Source of the DNA: Azolla caroliniana
Taxonomy: Eukaryota; Polypodiophyta
DNA length: 64,000 bases
Reading direction: 5' to 3'
Assembly: GCA_043228905.1 (NCBI GenBank)
Contig: JBHGNT010000014.1
Coordinates: 4,650,001-4,714,000 of the forward strand
Shown piece after piece: positions 53,781 through 64,000 of the stretch (the stretch's first letter is position 1; each line of letters begins with the position of its first letter). Both the position numbers and the translations under genes were made by a program. The notes under the pieces were generated by a model. That model ran no database searches and was not told the origin of the DNA. It saw nothing but the letters and a program-made list of their open reading frames with translations.

Positions 53781-55299
53781 AAAATGACGAGTGTTACGAG
53801 TCAGTTTGGATTCAGGACCCGGTTTATCTGGATATTGACGATGGAAGTCTTCAAAAAGAGCATGAGAATTGGTCACATTCTCTATTGGTTCCCAAGTATG
53901 CTCGCTAGGACTATATCCTAGCCAATCGACTAAATAGTAGAGCATGTTGCGAACAATCTTGGAATCGAGGATGGCAGCAACCTCGTACTCAGGTCCATCT
54001 TCAAGTCCAATCGGGGGTGGAGGTTGTGGAATACGTCCTGGGATGGTGTTGTCTTGATAGGATAGGGTTTGAGGAGAGAATTATGAAACACCGGATGTAT
54101 GCGAAGTTGCAGGGGTAGATCGAGACGAAAAGCGACATCATTAATCTTCCGATAATACGGAAAGGACCTAATCACCGATAATCCAACTTCTCACATGGGC
54201 GAGTAGTCTTGATGTGTCGTCGTAGTAGCCATACCCGATCTCCAATGTTAAAACTGGATGAAAGCCAATGAAGATCCATGTAAACCTTGTGTGTTTGTTG
54301 AGCTTGTTGTAGATGAGTAGATAAATCTACTTGTATCTTGCGTAACCGCTCCAAATGATCCTCTGCGCAAGGATTTGTGGGTAACTCTAGGGTTTCAAAT
54401 ACACACCACCGGGGGTGACAACCCGTATAAGCATAAAATGGCGTAACTTTAGTCGATGAGTGGAGCGAGTTATTATAGGCAAATTCGGCGAAGTGGAGAA
54501 TATCTGCCCGATCATCCTGATGATAGCTTAGAAAGCACCGAAGATACTGCTCTAGCATTTGATTTATTCATTCTGCCCTGTCGTCGGTTTGCGGGTGGTA
54601 CCCAGAGGAGAGGTTACAAGTTACCTTGAGCATTTTAAAAAGGTGCTTATAGAATTTTGAGACGAACTAGGGTCCACGGTCACTGATGATATTATCAAGA
54701 AGGCCATGATGCCGACATACTTCACGCATGACAATTTCGGCAGTTTCTTCACTGGAGATTTCCTTAGTACATGGCAGGCAATGAGCCATCTTCGTATATC
54801 GATCTACTACTATTAAAATCGCATTGACTCCCTTAGAGACTGGAAGATCTGTGATGAAATCTAGAGCAATGGATTGTCATGGCTTGCTTGGAATTGGTAA
54901 TGGTTCTAATAAACCATATGGATGATGTCTTGGCATTTTTGCTCTGCAACATGTATCACAAGTCCGGACAAAATCTTCAACAAATTGTTGCATATAGGGC
55001 CACTAGAATGATCGTTGTACTAAATCTAATGTCTTAGTACTACCAAAATGCCCAGTTGTATATGTGTCATGACAGTTTTGGACTACTCGAAGATGGCAAG
55101 AACCATTAGGAACATACAAGAGTTTCTTAAAGAATAGTAATCCATCATGACATTCAAATTGTCGATAGTCCGTACCTGGTTGTTGCGATTGTGAACAAGA
55201 TGCTCGAGAGGGATCAATTTGTGCTAGAATGGCTTGGGTGAAAGAATCTTTCTTCAAGTCCTCATGTATGGTATCGATAACATGGAAATCCAAGGGCAT
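53781..55299 (-). pseudogene. Gyp-10 integrase and chromodomain
   Basis: Integrase zinc-binding region at 55299-55003 (SCHLRVVQNCHDTYTTGHFG). The catalytic core near 54980-54560 includes the VDRYTKMAHCLP, SDRGP*FVSKFY and GYHPQTDDRAE words. The C-terminal part at 54558-54172 reads AEFAYNNSLHSSTKVTPFYA, and SSFNIGDRVWLLRRHIKTTR matches the GPY/F-region context. A chromodomain follows at 53945-53800 (YYLVDWLGYSPSEHTWEPIE), which in chromoviruses guides integration to chromatin. Several stops, including one directly after the second Asp region. Confidence 0.88.
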
Positions 55300-55323
55300 G
55301 CCGAAGACCTGTGTTGCTTGCAG

Positions 55324-56854
55324 TCATGCTGGTCCCAAGACTACTTGCTTTTGGTTATCAAAAGTTGGCTCGCCGGGACGTGGTGCTAGATACGAACATC
55401 GCGATAATGCATCTGCCTTCCTTTGGTGCTTCCCCGGACGATATGTAATTTTGAAGTCGAAACACGTGAGGAATTGGGCCCACCGAGCTTGACGTCGATT
55501 TAACACACGAGCACTCTGAAAGTAGGAAAGGTTTTTGTGATCACTGAATACGGTGACTTGATGAGAGGATCCCTCCAGAAAATGCCTCCATTGTGTAAAA
55601 GAGTCCACTATTGCTAATAGCTCCTTATCATGAATTTCATAGTTGATTTCGGCGGCGTCAAACTTGCATGAGTGGAAAGCCACAGGATGTAGCTTTTCAT
55701 CATTACCTTTGTTGTGACAGAATGCTACCCAATGCGAAATCCGACATGTCCGCTTCCATGATGAATGGTTTTTCTGGATCAACATGAGCTAGAATAGGAG
55801 CCGATGTAAATGCCTTCTTAAGATTCTCAAAAGCCATGTCCGCTTCTTCAAACCAAACGAACGATTGTCCCTTCTTAGTAAGTTGTGTGAGAGGCATGAC
55901 AACTTTGAGTAATCATGTATAAACTTGCAGTAGAAATTGGCAAAGCCTAAAAAGCATTGCACATCTCGCAACGAACACGGAGTTTGTCACTCTACTAACG
56001 TTTTGACCTTAGCTGGATCCATGGAGATGCCTTTCAAGGAGATGACATAGCCCAGAAATTCCACTTGGTTGCACCCGAAACTACATTTTTCCAACTTTGC
56101 ATAAAGACCATGTTTTCGAAGTCGTTTTAGTACTTACAGTACATGACAATCATGCTCTTCATGGGTCTTCAAATAAACTAGTAGATCATCCAAATAGATG
56201 ATCAAACAAACATCCAAGAGATCTCGGAATATATCATTTGCCATGTGCTGGAAGACTGTTGGCGCATTTGTGAGGCCGAACGGCATGACCGTATACTCGA
56301 AGTGCCCATATCTGGTGCGAAACGCAGTCTTTCATTCATCTCCTGGTCAGATCCGTATGAGGTTATATGCTTCCCTGTAAGTCGATCTTCGTGAGGAACC
56401 TTGCACCATTGATCCGTTCTAAAATACTTGAGGTAAGGGGAAGTGCATACCTATTTCTGATGGTGACCTTATTCAAGCCACAGTAATCTACAACGAGACG
56501 AAGTGTTCCATCCTTTTTATTGACGAAGAAAATGGGTGCGCCGGTTGGAGATTTCGAATGCTGAATGAAACCATTTTCCAAATTCTCCTCTATATAGGCT
56601 CGAAGGACTTCTAGCTCGGTTGGTGACAAATTGTAGATCGGTCCCCATGGTGGCTCTTTTCCTGGTTGTAAATCGATGGGGCAATCATACGGTCGATGGT
56701 GAGGAAGCGTATTCACTTCTACTTTATCGAACACATCGGCATAATGATGATACTTCTTTGGAAATTCAACGGTGGAGTCCTTTTTAGTGGTGTCGGTGGG
56801 TTTTATTGATATTGCGAAGAGAAACATTTCTTCCTTGCGTTGTTCTTCCCGCAA
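55324..56854 (-). pseudogene. Gyp-10 reverse transcriptase and RNase H
   Basis: RT from 56854: FPKKYHHYADVFDKVEVNTL, YNLSPTELEVLRAYIEENLE, LRLVVDYCGLNKVTIRNRYA and ARFLTKIDLQGSI, then a stop. The YLDD box is intact near 56185-56170 ([17 protein letters not shown]). RNase H near 55785-55400 reads EADMSDFALGSILSQQ (shifted), HPVAFHSCKFDAAEINYEIH and VFSDHKNLSYFQSARVLNRR. At least four stops or shifts. Confidence 0.9.
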
Positions 56855-56893
56855 CTGATGTAGTGAAATGGTTGCAATCTTATGAGTAGATCC

Positions 56894-57322
56894 TCAGGCT
56901 TGTTGATACCGGATTTCTCTTGTTCTCCAATCTATGTCTGGGTTATGTAATTCGAACCATGGTAATCCTAAAACAATGGGCTGTTCTAGGATACTAATTA
57001 TATTAAATGATACTATACATGCTAGATTATCTAAAACAATATTAACGGGCTCTAACTCTTCTATGATATTTCCGGAAGCAATGGGACGACCATCAATGAC
57101 TACTACAGAGGCTGGACACGGGATTTTTCTGAGAGATATTTGATGAGCTTGGGTAAAATTCCTATCCATGACGCAAGAATTAGCTCGGAAATCTAGAAGT
57201 CCTAAGACATGTACTGGAGAGGTACTTTTAGTACTAACTGTTACTTGGGCTACGAACACATTGTTAACTTGCTTAGAGGGAATGGAACCACTAATGGGTT
57301 GCACAGATCTAGGGTTGTCCAA
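56894..57322 (-). pseudogene. Gyp-10 aspartic protease
   Basis: Open frame of 142 codons. SPVHVLGLLDFRANSCVMDR is the active-site region, in which the expected D-S-G-A has become D-F-R-A, so the enzyme would be inactive even if made. LEQPIVLGLPWFELHNPDID, the typical end of retropepsin in gypsy elements, follows. Confidence 0.85.
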
Positions 57323-57348
57323 CCAAACGGCTCCTATTTTGGCCGGAC

Positions 57349-58952
57349 TTAGTCGTTTAACTCTTCTTCTAACTGACTAAGGACATCAAATTTGTTCGCT
57401 AGATTTGGGCTATTAGTACTATTAGGACTATCAGATATTCCTACTAAAATAGACTCGGGTTTAGGACAATTAGAACTAGCAACTATTTGGTTTATCTGTC
57501 TTCTTGGCCTATGGGGACAATTTACTGCAATATGCCCTGGTCCACCGCAATAAAGACATAGTTGATTTGCTCGACGTTGTTGCTTTTCTTCTTCCGATAA
57601 TGGTCCGCGACGACATGTAGTGTCAATCTCCATCGGAGTCGCAGTATTCACTGGAGACGCATTATATGACTCCCTCGGAAAAGATTTCACTACCACTGAG
57701 GCGTAGGTGGGCTCTGATCTTGCCCTCGACATCTGGAATTGTCCTTCCGAACGTCGTTCGAAAAGGCGATTGTCGCATCTCACCGCTCGATTGATTACTT
57801 CTGTTAATGACTTTGGTTCTTCAGAGAAGGTCAAGAGTAAGTCCTTGACATCATTCCGTAAACCATAACGAAATTGCTCCATCAATGCTTGATCATCCCA
57901 AGGGATATCGGTGTTGTAGGTTTTAGGGTTAGGGTTAATGGTAATGATGATTGGTGATGGAGATGGTGTGTTTGATGAGGATGATGAGCATTATGGGATT
58001 GATGGTGAGAGAGACGACAAGCATTGAGAAGCATTGTGGGGTGGGGGGTGGTGCCTAGAATGGCTCCACCCCCCTCCCAAGGGGGTTCAACGTTAAGGGG
58101 GAGGGAAGAGAGAGAGAAATGACAAGAGAGAGATTGAGAGAGAAAATGATCATTGTATTCATTCATTCCCCATAAAGGGTTAAATAGGTACAAAATGGTA
58201 GATATACAAGGGTGCAAGCCCCTTGGGCATTCACACCTAGTCACTCACTCACACCTCTTTGTATCCACCACACTCACACTTACATTCACACTCATAATCG
58301 TATAAGATTACACATACATTACATCTTTCACCCTCACTTATCAATCACCCATACATCTCGTACGGTACCAATCGGCGGCGAGTAGGCGGAAATCTGCAGT
58401 GTATGTGGAGGCTGAACGATCACCTTAGCGTAATCGTCGGATTTTGTTGATTGTTTTCCTTATGCTATCAGTATCTCCAAAACAGGCTTTAAACTCACTT
58501 ATACATTCTTCACAATTGTTTAGTAATGGAGATTCCTTTTTTAACAACGGAGCGAACCATGCCAATGCTGAGCCACTAAGTAGAATGCCTACTGGTCCCA
58601 CTCATGATGCATCGGTAGGATATCGTGAAGGATGCATTTGAATCACTAAACATACCCGATTCAAAAAACCTCTAAACTGTGATTGGGTCCCATCAAATTT
58701 TGCAGGAAGACCGATCTTGGGTTCTTTGTGAATCCCTTGAGTGATTGATCCTTGTTGTTGTAGTGATACAATAGTCGCTTCAAGTTGTTGTACCCGTAAC
58801 GTCAGCTCCCCGTGTTGTTGTTTTTCTAGCACTATGTGTTGAAGATCCCCCAACAAACGGTGATTTTCTTGTTCTAGTGCTACAAATTTCTCTTTTAAGC
58901 ACTGGAGCTCCGAGAAAACATATTGGTAATCCTGAGCGCTAACAGTTTCCAT
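57349..58952 (-). pseudogene. Gyp-10 gag, split by a solo LTR
   Basis: Starts at ATG 58952 (METVSAQDYQYVF) with a coiled-coil-like N-terminus (LKEKFVALEQENHRLLGDL). The capsid start KFDGTQSQFRGFLNRVCLVI is followed by a stop and frame breaks. After the solo LTR at 57912-58370 it continues DIPWDDQALMEQFRYGLRND and LTEVINRAVRCDNRLFERRS to the CCHC knuckle CLYCGGPGHIAVNC. The codons ADFRLLAAD and DIPWDDQ rejoin when the solo LTR and one atcgg are removed. Confidence 0.88.
57912..58370 (-). mobile_element. Solo LTR in Gyp-10 gag, TSD atcgg
   Basis: 459 bp, plus-strand ends TGTTGTAGG and CGGTACCA, flanked by perfect atcgg at 57907-57911 and 58371-58375. In minus sense a TATA-like ctatttaac is followed by a CT-rich leader and terminus CCTACAACA. 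Related sequence occurs at 36001-36190 and, more distantly, 3995-4320. Confidence 0.88.
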
Positions 58953-59105
58953 TTTACTAGGGAGGATAAGAGGATTAGTATGAAGGAAAAAAAGGGGTAA
59001 GAAGATGAGGGAAACCTGAAAGAAGACCGGAAAAAAGGGGATATGTCAGAAGATAAAAGGAAGAGGGGGAAAGGAGGAGATGGAAGGAGGAAAATCGGTT
59101 CAAAC

Positions 59106-59199
59106 TATCAGGAATAGTACTGAGACAGAGAAGAAATTAGTACTAAGAGAGGAATATTAGTACTAAGAGGAATAGAGGGTGTAGAACACTCGAGAGAAG

Positions 59200-59234
<35 letters not shown>

Positions 59235-59734
59235 TGTGTGTGTGTGTGAGTGAGTGAGAGATCAAGGGAGAGAAAATGATGATGATAGCGATATATTATG
59301 TGAGAAGAATATACAAGGAAGGCTAGGAGGCTTAAGATTGGCGTTGAACCGATTTGGTTCGAAATAATTCCTTGTGCCTCATTATATAGTGTTCTCAGGA
59401 GTAATCCTGAAGCTTCTAGAATGTTCCAGAGAAATCTGGAATATACTTAATTTTCTATAGTAAAACTTAAATAAAAATAATACGTACTTGCATAACCATT
59501 TTCAGGGTCTGCAGCAATTATTCCAATCAAGATATAGCCAATTTGACTTATAGAAGAGTATGCTAGCATACGTTTCATGCTTGTTTGAGTAACAGCAATT
59601 AAATTTCCAAAAATCATGCTAAGAGTAGCTAGTATTCCCAAACCGACCTACGTATTACAATAGATAGTGTAATGGTCAAGAGCTCGACCCATATAACATA
59701 AGGTCATGGGTTCGAGTCTTGCCATATCATTACA
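59106..59734 (-). repeat. 5' LTR of Gyp-10
   Basis: Matches 53340-53767 on both sides of two differences: an expanded (GA)n(GT)n run at 59200-59250 and a plastid-derived insert at about 59484-59646. A tRNA-like segment lies at its right end (A box near 59663, B box near 59709). Confidence 0.88.
59484..59646 (-). pseudogene. ndhB: Plastid ndhB fragment inserted in Gyp-10 5' LTR
   Basis: On the minus strand about 50 codons read [20 protein letters not shown], then [20 protein letters not shown] and [14 protein letters not shown], recognisable as plastid NADH dehydrogenase-like subunit 2 (NdhB). The corresponding place in the other LTR (between aaaacttaaa and cctacatattac, about 53669-53682) has no such sequence. 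It has no start or flanking ndhB sequence and cannot be functional. It is a nuclear plastid DNA fragment captured after, or independently of, the LTR pair's synthesis. The residues AADPENG differ from the flowering-plant form I recall. Confidence 0.88.
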
Positions 59735-61698
59735 CTACCCTCCTAATGAGAAGTCATCACAGATGTCATCTTCATCAAGTTGTCCGACTAAGATCAGTGG
59801 TCTTGAGAGCTCAAGAATGTGATAGACATTATGTAGTACCTAGTGTAGAGCCACCCGGAAGGTTCAACTCTACAATGTTGATTCCAACTATAACACAATG
59901 TTGCGAATTTCCGATTCGGACTGAGTTGGAATGCCGAGCTGAATATTTCCAAAATTGTGATTGATGAGGGGCCATGTGGTAGGATGCACCCGAATCTAGG
60001 AGCCATGTGTTTGATTTCTCAATCGTAAGCAGAATTTCCGACTTGAATGAGTTCTCTATAAATAGGATGTTTGGATCATCCATCAATACTTCGACTGAAG
60101 AGCCGATATAGTTGACCTCCTTATATTGGCCACTCTTCTGATCAACTCGCTGAGTTTTATCATTTTTGTCTTTGAGGGCGTAGTAGTTCACTTTAACATG
60201 TCCAAGCTTCTTGCAATAGTTGCACATCCAACTATCCCTCGCAACTTCGTGAATTTGTTGGCGGCCATGAAGAACTTTTTGCTCGGTTGTTTAGTCGGTC
60301 AGCCGAACCTTGTACTACAGAAGCATCCTTGGTTGTGTCGTGAATGAACAATCTCCTCCGAGCGTCTTCAGTCAAGATTGAGCTCTTCGATTCGGAATAA
60401 CTTACGGCCATTCTAGATTCATTGCACATAGTGGTGACATAAATTTCCCAGAACTGAGGCAGACTACTCATCAGCACAAGAGCTTTCAGCTCATATGCTT
60501 GGGTGACTCCCTAAGACGATAATTAGGAACTCAAATTTTTATATTCAATGATGTGTGCCTGGACCGAGTCAGATTCTTTCATCCGAATATTGTAGAGGCG
60601 CTAGATCATATATATCTTTGTTGCGACGATCTTCTTTTCATAGGTGTTTGATAGTGTCTTCCAGAGTTGGAAGGTATTCGAACGGGATTGCACAATGAAC
60701 TACACTGACCCCGACAAGTGCAACTTCTTACTCTTCTAGTTTTGTCCACTCACGCGGCTTTTACTCTTCTAGAGGGTTTTCAAATTCAATCAAATCTATC
60801 TAACCTTTCAAGCTCAGATAGTCTTGCATTTGTTCCTTGCAGAAGTGGAAGTTCGACAGGCTCATTTTGGATGAGCCAGATGTTGATGACATTTGTGTCA
60901 GCTTTGGGAGGCTCTATCCGGAGTTGGCTGTGAACAGTGGTTGAGTGCAGTTGGCTGGGTCACTCAAATTTGGTCTAGCTAGATTTCGACACGAGTTTGT
61001 CGATTGATTAGTCAATTGGATTTCGAATGGAAGTTGGGTACTAAACTTGCTCAGTGCAGCTACGGTCAGTGGAGGAACAGAGCCAATTGGCCTTCCCAAA
61101 TATCATCTAGCCGCATTGAGCATAGTAAACTACCGGTCCTATTCCAATTGTCAATTGCAAAGGGCCAATAACATATTATGTGCCATTTGTGCTAGATTTC
61201 CAAGTCGATCCTACTTTAGGTGACCACAACGATGAGAGGGATAGATCTAAATGTTCTTCCTAAATATCATCTGGTCGAATGAAGCACAGATGGGGGTTGT
61301 TCTTGCGGCCAAATCTGCTTCAAGTAGTTACGACGAGTGAGTGGATAGCGCTGGATGGCCTGACCAATTGCCGTCTAACTTGATCAAACACGATTTAAGG
61401 TCAAATCAATGGAAGGACCTCATTTTGAGTGTGCTACAATCACGAGGGCGAAGTACAGCCAACTAGCCTACTTCAAGAGTGATTTCGCTCAGTGAAGTGC
61501 TAGTTTTTCAGGTGTTTCTTCTCCAAAAAGGTGATCTTGTGGGGAGTTGTCAATCAAAAGATTTCAATCGGACCGAAATCTCAAAATCTATTCCAACAAA
61601 CAAATCAACTGAAATATCTTCAAGGGGGTGAATGCAAGAGTGTTATTGAAGACAAAAGATGGTCGGTGGCAGAATACAAAACCAAGCTCTGATACCAT
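59735..61698 (-). pseudogene. Cop-9 gag and protease
   Basis: From the PBS leftward: about 590 bp of leader, then gag N-terminus near 60900 (NFHFCKEQMQDYLSLKG*IDL), middle gag near 60640-60550, and SSLPQFWEIYVTTMCNESRM with SILTEDARRR at 60477-60380. The CCHC knuckle is CNYCKKLGHVKVNYYAL, with the last Cys as Tyr. Protease reads TWLLDSGASYHMAPHQSQFW near 60050. Coding runs with shifts to the Gyp-10 insertion (LVGQLDEDDICDDFSLGG) and resumes at 53339. Confidence 0.83.
61686..61697 (-). other. Primer binding site of Cop-9
   Basis: Plus strand gctctgatacca, two bases before the LTR start tgtaggaaacgc at 61700. Confidence 0.88.
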
Positions 61699-61699
61699 A

Positions 61700-61855
61700 T
61701 GTAGGAAACGCAGTCGTCATATGCAGAACAAGAACAACACTTGTCAAGTGAAGAACGCCCTATTGATGTGGATATAAAGGTGAGAATAAATTGAAGATAA
61801 AATAGGCAATTGAATTAGCAATCAAGATCAAGAAGGAAAGCAAGAAGAGAAGGAC
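61700..61855 (-). repeat. Truncated 5' LTR of Cop-9
   Basis: Matches 35364-35518 (aacaacacttgtcaagtgaa, tataaaggtgagaata, taggcaattgaat) and then breaks off at agaagag, where the related copy continues taggagacaac. Confidence 0.85.
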
Positions 61856-62200
61856 CCTCGAATCCGATCCTACTAGATCGATGTCTCTGTATTGACTAGG
61901 TTTTGTAGCTCCTAGGTCTCTGTTCTGTCACTGAGTATTGTCGTCTACTGAGAGAGAAGAAGATTTTACCAAGGTTGTGGCATTGAGTTCTTGTACACTC
62001 TAGTATAGTGAATTGTTCTAGAGGCAGTGGGCTCCCGTGGTTTTTCCTAATTACGGTTTCTATGTTAAAATGTTGTGTCTCGTGTACTTCTTGTTTTATT
62101 TGTTGTTTTTCATTCCTGCTTGTTAGTTGGCTGAAACGTACTAAGTAGTTAGAGGAAAACCTATGAGTCAGCTGAGTCCAAACCCATATTTCCATCACAT
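61856..62200 (+). mobile_element. Fragment of another copia LTR (R/U5-like part)
   Basis: Contains gggctcccgtggtttttcc, a tacggtttctatg block and tgtctcgtgtac, which match the 3' halves of the plus-strand copia LTRs (for example 34960-35060). Neither terminus can be fixed, and no PBS follows. Confidence 0.6.
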
Positions 62201-62439
62201 TCATATCCTTAACTTGTCTCTAACTAAGGACGGTGGTAGATTGTAATTAATGTCATTTGTATTGGCATTCATGAAATGCCAACCTGTAAATTTTGAGAGA
62301 TGTGGAGTACAAAGCATAAGATGTACTCATACTGGCAATGGGAAATGTTGTACATCTTTCTAGGGACATTGTTTTTCATAAAGCTATGTAGACAGAGGTC
62401 AAAACAATCTCCAAGAAAATGGCATTATAAGCTACATAA

Positions 62440-62960
62440 ATCTTGCTAAATTCGAAGTTCACATGGCTTCCCTCTAAAATAAGCCTATATGTGAAGAACA
62501 CAAAATCAAAATTCATCATCTCGGGAGTGTATGTGGATAATTTGCACCATTGTGGGAACTTTTGTAAAAGAGATACTAGAGTTGATCAAGGAGGTACAAC
62601 ATCACTTCCTAGTCAAACAACTTGCACCATTAAAACATTATTTTGGAATAAATGTACAACAGAATCAGAGTGTAGGGACAATAATACTATTCCTAGCAAA
62701 GTATGTGGATAACATCTTGGATAAATGCGACATGGCAACATGTTTTCCAACAATATCCACACCATTCATAGTATGATGTAAACTATCATTAAGGGACTCT
62801 CCTTGAAATGATGAAGAATACTCCCCACCACAAAGTATCAGTGAACCTTCGATACTTAGTGAGTTGCACAAGACTGAACTTGTCATTTTCAATTGACCAC
62901 TCAAATGAGTATTATGATACTTACAATACACACAAAATATGTTATTCACTAATAAGTCAT
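62440..62960 (+). pseudogene. Cop-11 copia RT relic
   Basis: Plus-strand scraps of RT: IISGVYVDNLHHCG (a degraded YVDD box), KEILELIKEVQHHFLVKQLA, PLKHYFGINVQQNQS and KYVDNILDKCDMATCFPTIS, then RYLVSCTRLNLSFSID. Multiple shifts. No LTR or other domains nearby; 62201-62439 shows nothing recognisable. Confidence 0.75.
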
Positions 62961-63479
62961 TCTTTGGGGCAAACAATTGGCCCAATATTAAACTTTGGAA
63001 CTCTTGCAAGCATATTGGGTTGAGCCTCTCTCACTAATGAATGGGTATTAGAGAAAAAAGGGGGGTGGGGGTGAAACTTACTCTAATAATTATAATAAAT
63101 ACTTTAGCTAATTAAAAGTATTAATATGGTCAATTAAGAGTTTTGGGCACCCAAAACACGAAAATCTCCCTCTTAATCCATTTTCTTTTGTGATCTCATG
63201 CTAGTTGTTTCACCCTATAAGAAAGGGGCTATATTAGGTTTGTCAAAGTTCGTTCATTCATTGGGTACAAATTTCCTTATGTTGGTGTTCCCATGCTCTC
63301 AACTCTTGCATGAAGACCCAATGTTTGTCCACATGCACTTTGTCGTAGCCACTGTGTACTTGAACTAGAGAGAATGAGGTGAGTCATTGATGTTAGAGTG
63401 TTGATAGTTGTAGATTTTCACACTTGTTTTCTCTTGGGGAATTAAGTTCAAGGGGGAAGGGCAAAATCTTTTTTATGAC
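62961..63479. other. AT-rich sequence without recognisable features
   Basis: A short G-run (gggggtgggggtg near 63060) is the only notable element; no coding frame or repeat boundary was seen. Confidence 0.35.
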
Positions 63480-64000
63480 TCGAATTGTAAATAGCAATGG
63501 GAACGGTTTCAGCTCAAACCAAATTGAACCATAAGCAATGGTTTAACGGTTTGTTGGTTCCAAAAAAAATTAATGGTTTGGTTTGGTTTGGATTTTCAAT
63601 AAACAGTTCAATTTCGGTTCAGTTCTAAAACTCAGGTTTATAGGTTTGGTTTAAAGGTTTATAGGTTTTTGGTTAACTTTTTTTTACCTTACTATTTTAT
63701 TAATTTAATGGTTTAATTAATGGTTTTTTATTGATTTAATTAATTTAACTTAAATTTTTATTTAATTTCATGGTTCAATTAAAGTTTAATTTATTGATTT
63801 AATAAATTTAATTTAAAGGCTTATTTAATTTAATGTATTTTTGTTTATTTAGATATTTAATTAGTTTGATTTAAATTAAGTTTAAATTTATTATTAAATG
63901 GTTCAGTTTGGTTTACTTTTTCTTAAATGGTTTGGTTTAAATACTTGAGAGTTCATAAACGGTTTGGTTTGGTTTGGTTGGATATAAACAGTTCGGTATG
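63480..64000. repeat. GGTTT-rich low-complexity AT-rich tract
   Basis: Repeated words such as tttggtttggtttgg, ggttcaatt and taatttaattta, with occasional complementary aaccaaattgaacc at the left edge. It continues to the window end. It could be an internal part of a low-complexity transposon or simple satellite decay. Confidence 0.6.

Larger units (their letters stand above)
53340..59734 (-). mobile_element. Gyp-10, Ty3/gypsy chromovirus, near-TSD ccacc/ctacc
   Basis: Minus-strand element inserted in Cop-9 protease/pre-integrase coding. The 3' LTR is 53340-53767 (428 bp) and the 5' LTR is 59106-59734 (629 bp). The size difference comes mainly from a plastid insert and a longer GA/GT run in the 5' copy. 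The LTR ends approximate TGTCA...TGACA. Flanking pentamers ccacc (53335-53339) and ctacc (59735-59739) differ by one base. Order on the minus strand: gag, protease, RT, RNase H, integrase, chromodomain. A solo LTR lies in gag. Many stops are present. Confidence 0.9.

Noticed and set aside
58444-58641. Small plus-strand open frame as a gene
   Set aside because: It is antisense to the Gyp-10 gag capsid region (LLSGSALAWF), which explains it.
59655-59730. A functional tRNA gene in the Gyp-10 LTR
   Set aside because: A and B box motifs are present but acceptor stem pairing is not evident, and the segment is part of both LTRs.
1-64000. A multi-gene defence, biosynthetic or other new system
   Set aside because: All recognisable coding sequence belongs to retroelements or is a small fragment; no clustered host genes were seen.

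Overview
This window looks like heterochromatic or intergenic nuclear DNA of a land plant. It is almost entirely LTR retrotransposons, mostly Ty1/copia with one Ty3/gypsy chromovirus and one older gypsy-type gag. Evidence for a plant: copia PBS tracts complementary to initiator tRNA-Met (TGGTATCAGAGC), plant-style copia and chromovirus proteins, a LINE with a zf-RVT tail, and a plastid ndhB fragment. From memory, the ndhB residues fit spore-bearing lineages (lycophyte, fern, bryophyte) better than flowering plants, but this is a weak clue. I found no rRNA, no functional tRNA, no CRISPR array and no intact host gene. I use local names: Gyp-0, Cop-1 to Cop-9, Gyp-10, Cop-11.

Region 1 (1-15130) is a nested stack. 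An old + strand gypsy-like gag (Gyp-0) is split by a - strand copia element, Cop-1 (882-13727, TSD caagc). Cop-1 is itself interrupted by three solo LTRs (1845-2388, 3995-4320, 4370-5136), an inverted-repeat LTR derivative (7154-7662, TSD tattg) and Cop-2 (8036-13631, TSD caatg). Cop-2 is the only intact element: near-identical LTRs, PBS, PPT and one uninterrupted 1357-residue gag-pol frame.

Region 2 (15156-21852) is quieter. It holds a copia integrase scrap, ATAC-type microsatellites, one exon-like segment of unknown identity (16183-16438), the 3' end of a LINE (17565-18570), a degenerate minisatellite, a truncated copia 5' end (20072-20770) and a 158-bp tandem duplication.

Region 3 (21853-35161) holds Cop-3 (TSD tatga), a decayed relative of Cop-2 with a different gag N-terminus; a solo LTR (28183-28846, TSD atata); poorly assigned sequence; and Cop-5, an LTR / partial pol / LTR tandem.

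Region 4 (35364-61855) is best read as one old - strand copia element, Cop-9, split twice. Its 3' LTR and RNase H end lie at 35364-36000, and the rest at 51637-53339 and 59735-61855. The first gap holds + strand elements nested as Cop-6 > Cop-7 > Cop-8. The second holds the chromovirus Gyp-10 (53340-59734), whose gag carries a solo LTR (TSD atcgg) and whose 5' LTR alone carries the ndhB insert. The window ends with an LTR scrap, a copia RT relic (Cop-11) and AT-rich, GGTTT-rich sequence.

No new multi-gene system was found. The most interesting signals are the plastid insert inside one LTR copy, tRNA-like Pol III box motifs in the chromovirus LTRs, an inverted LTR derivative with a perfect TSD, a promoter module of stacked inverted repeats shared by several copia LTR families, and gag-module exchange between copia elements with nearly the same pol. 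All coordinates and TSDs were read by eye.
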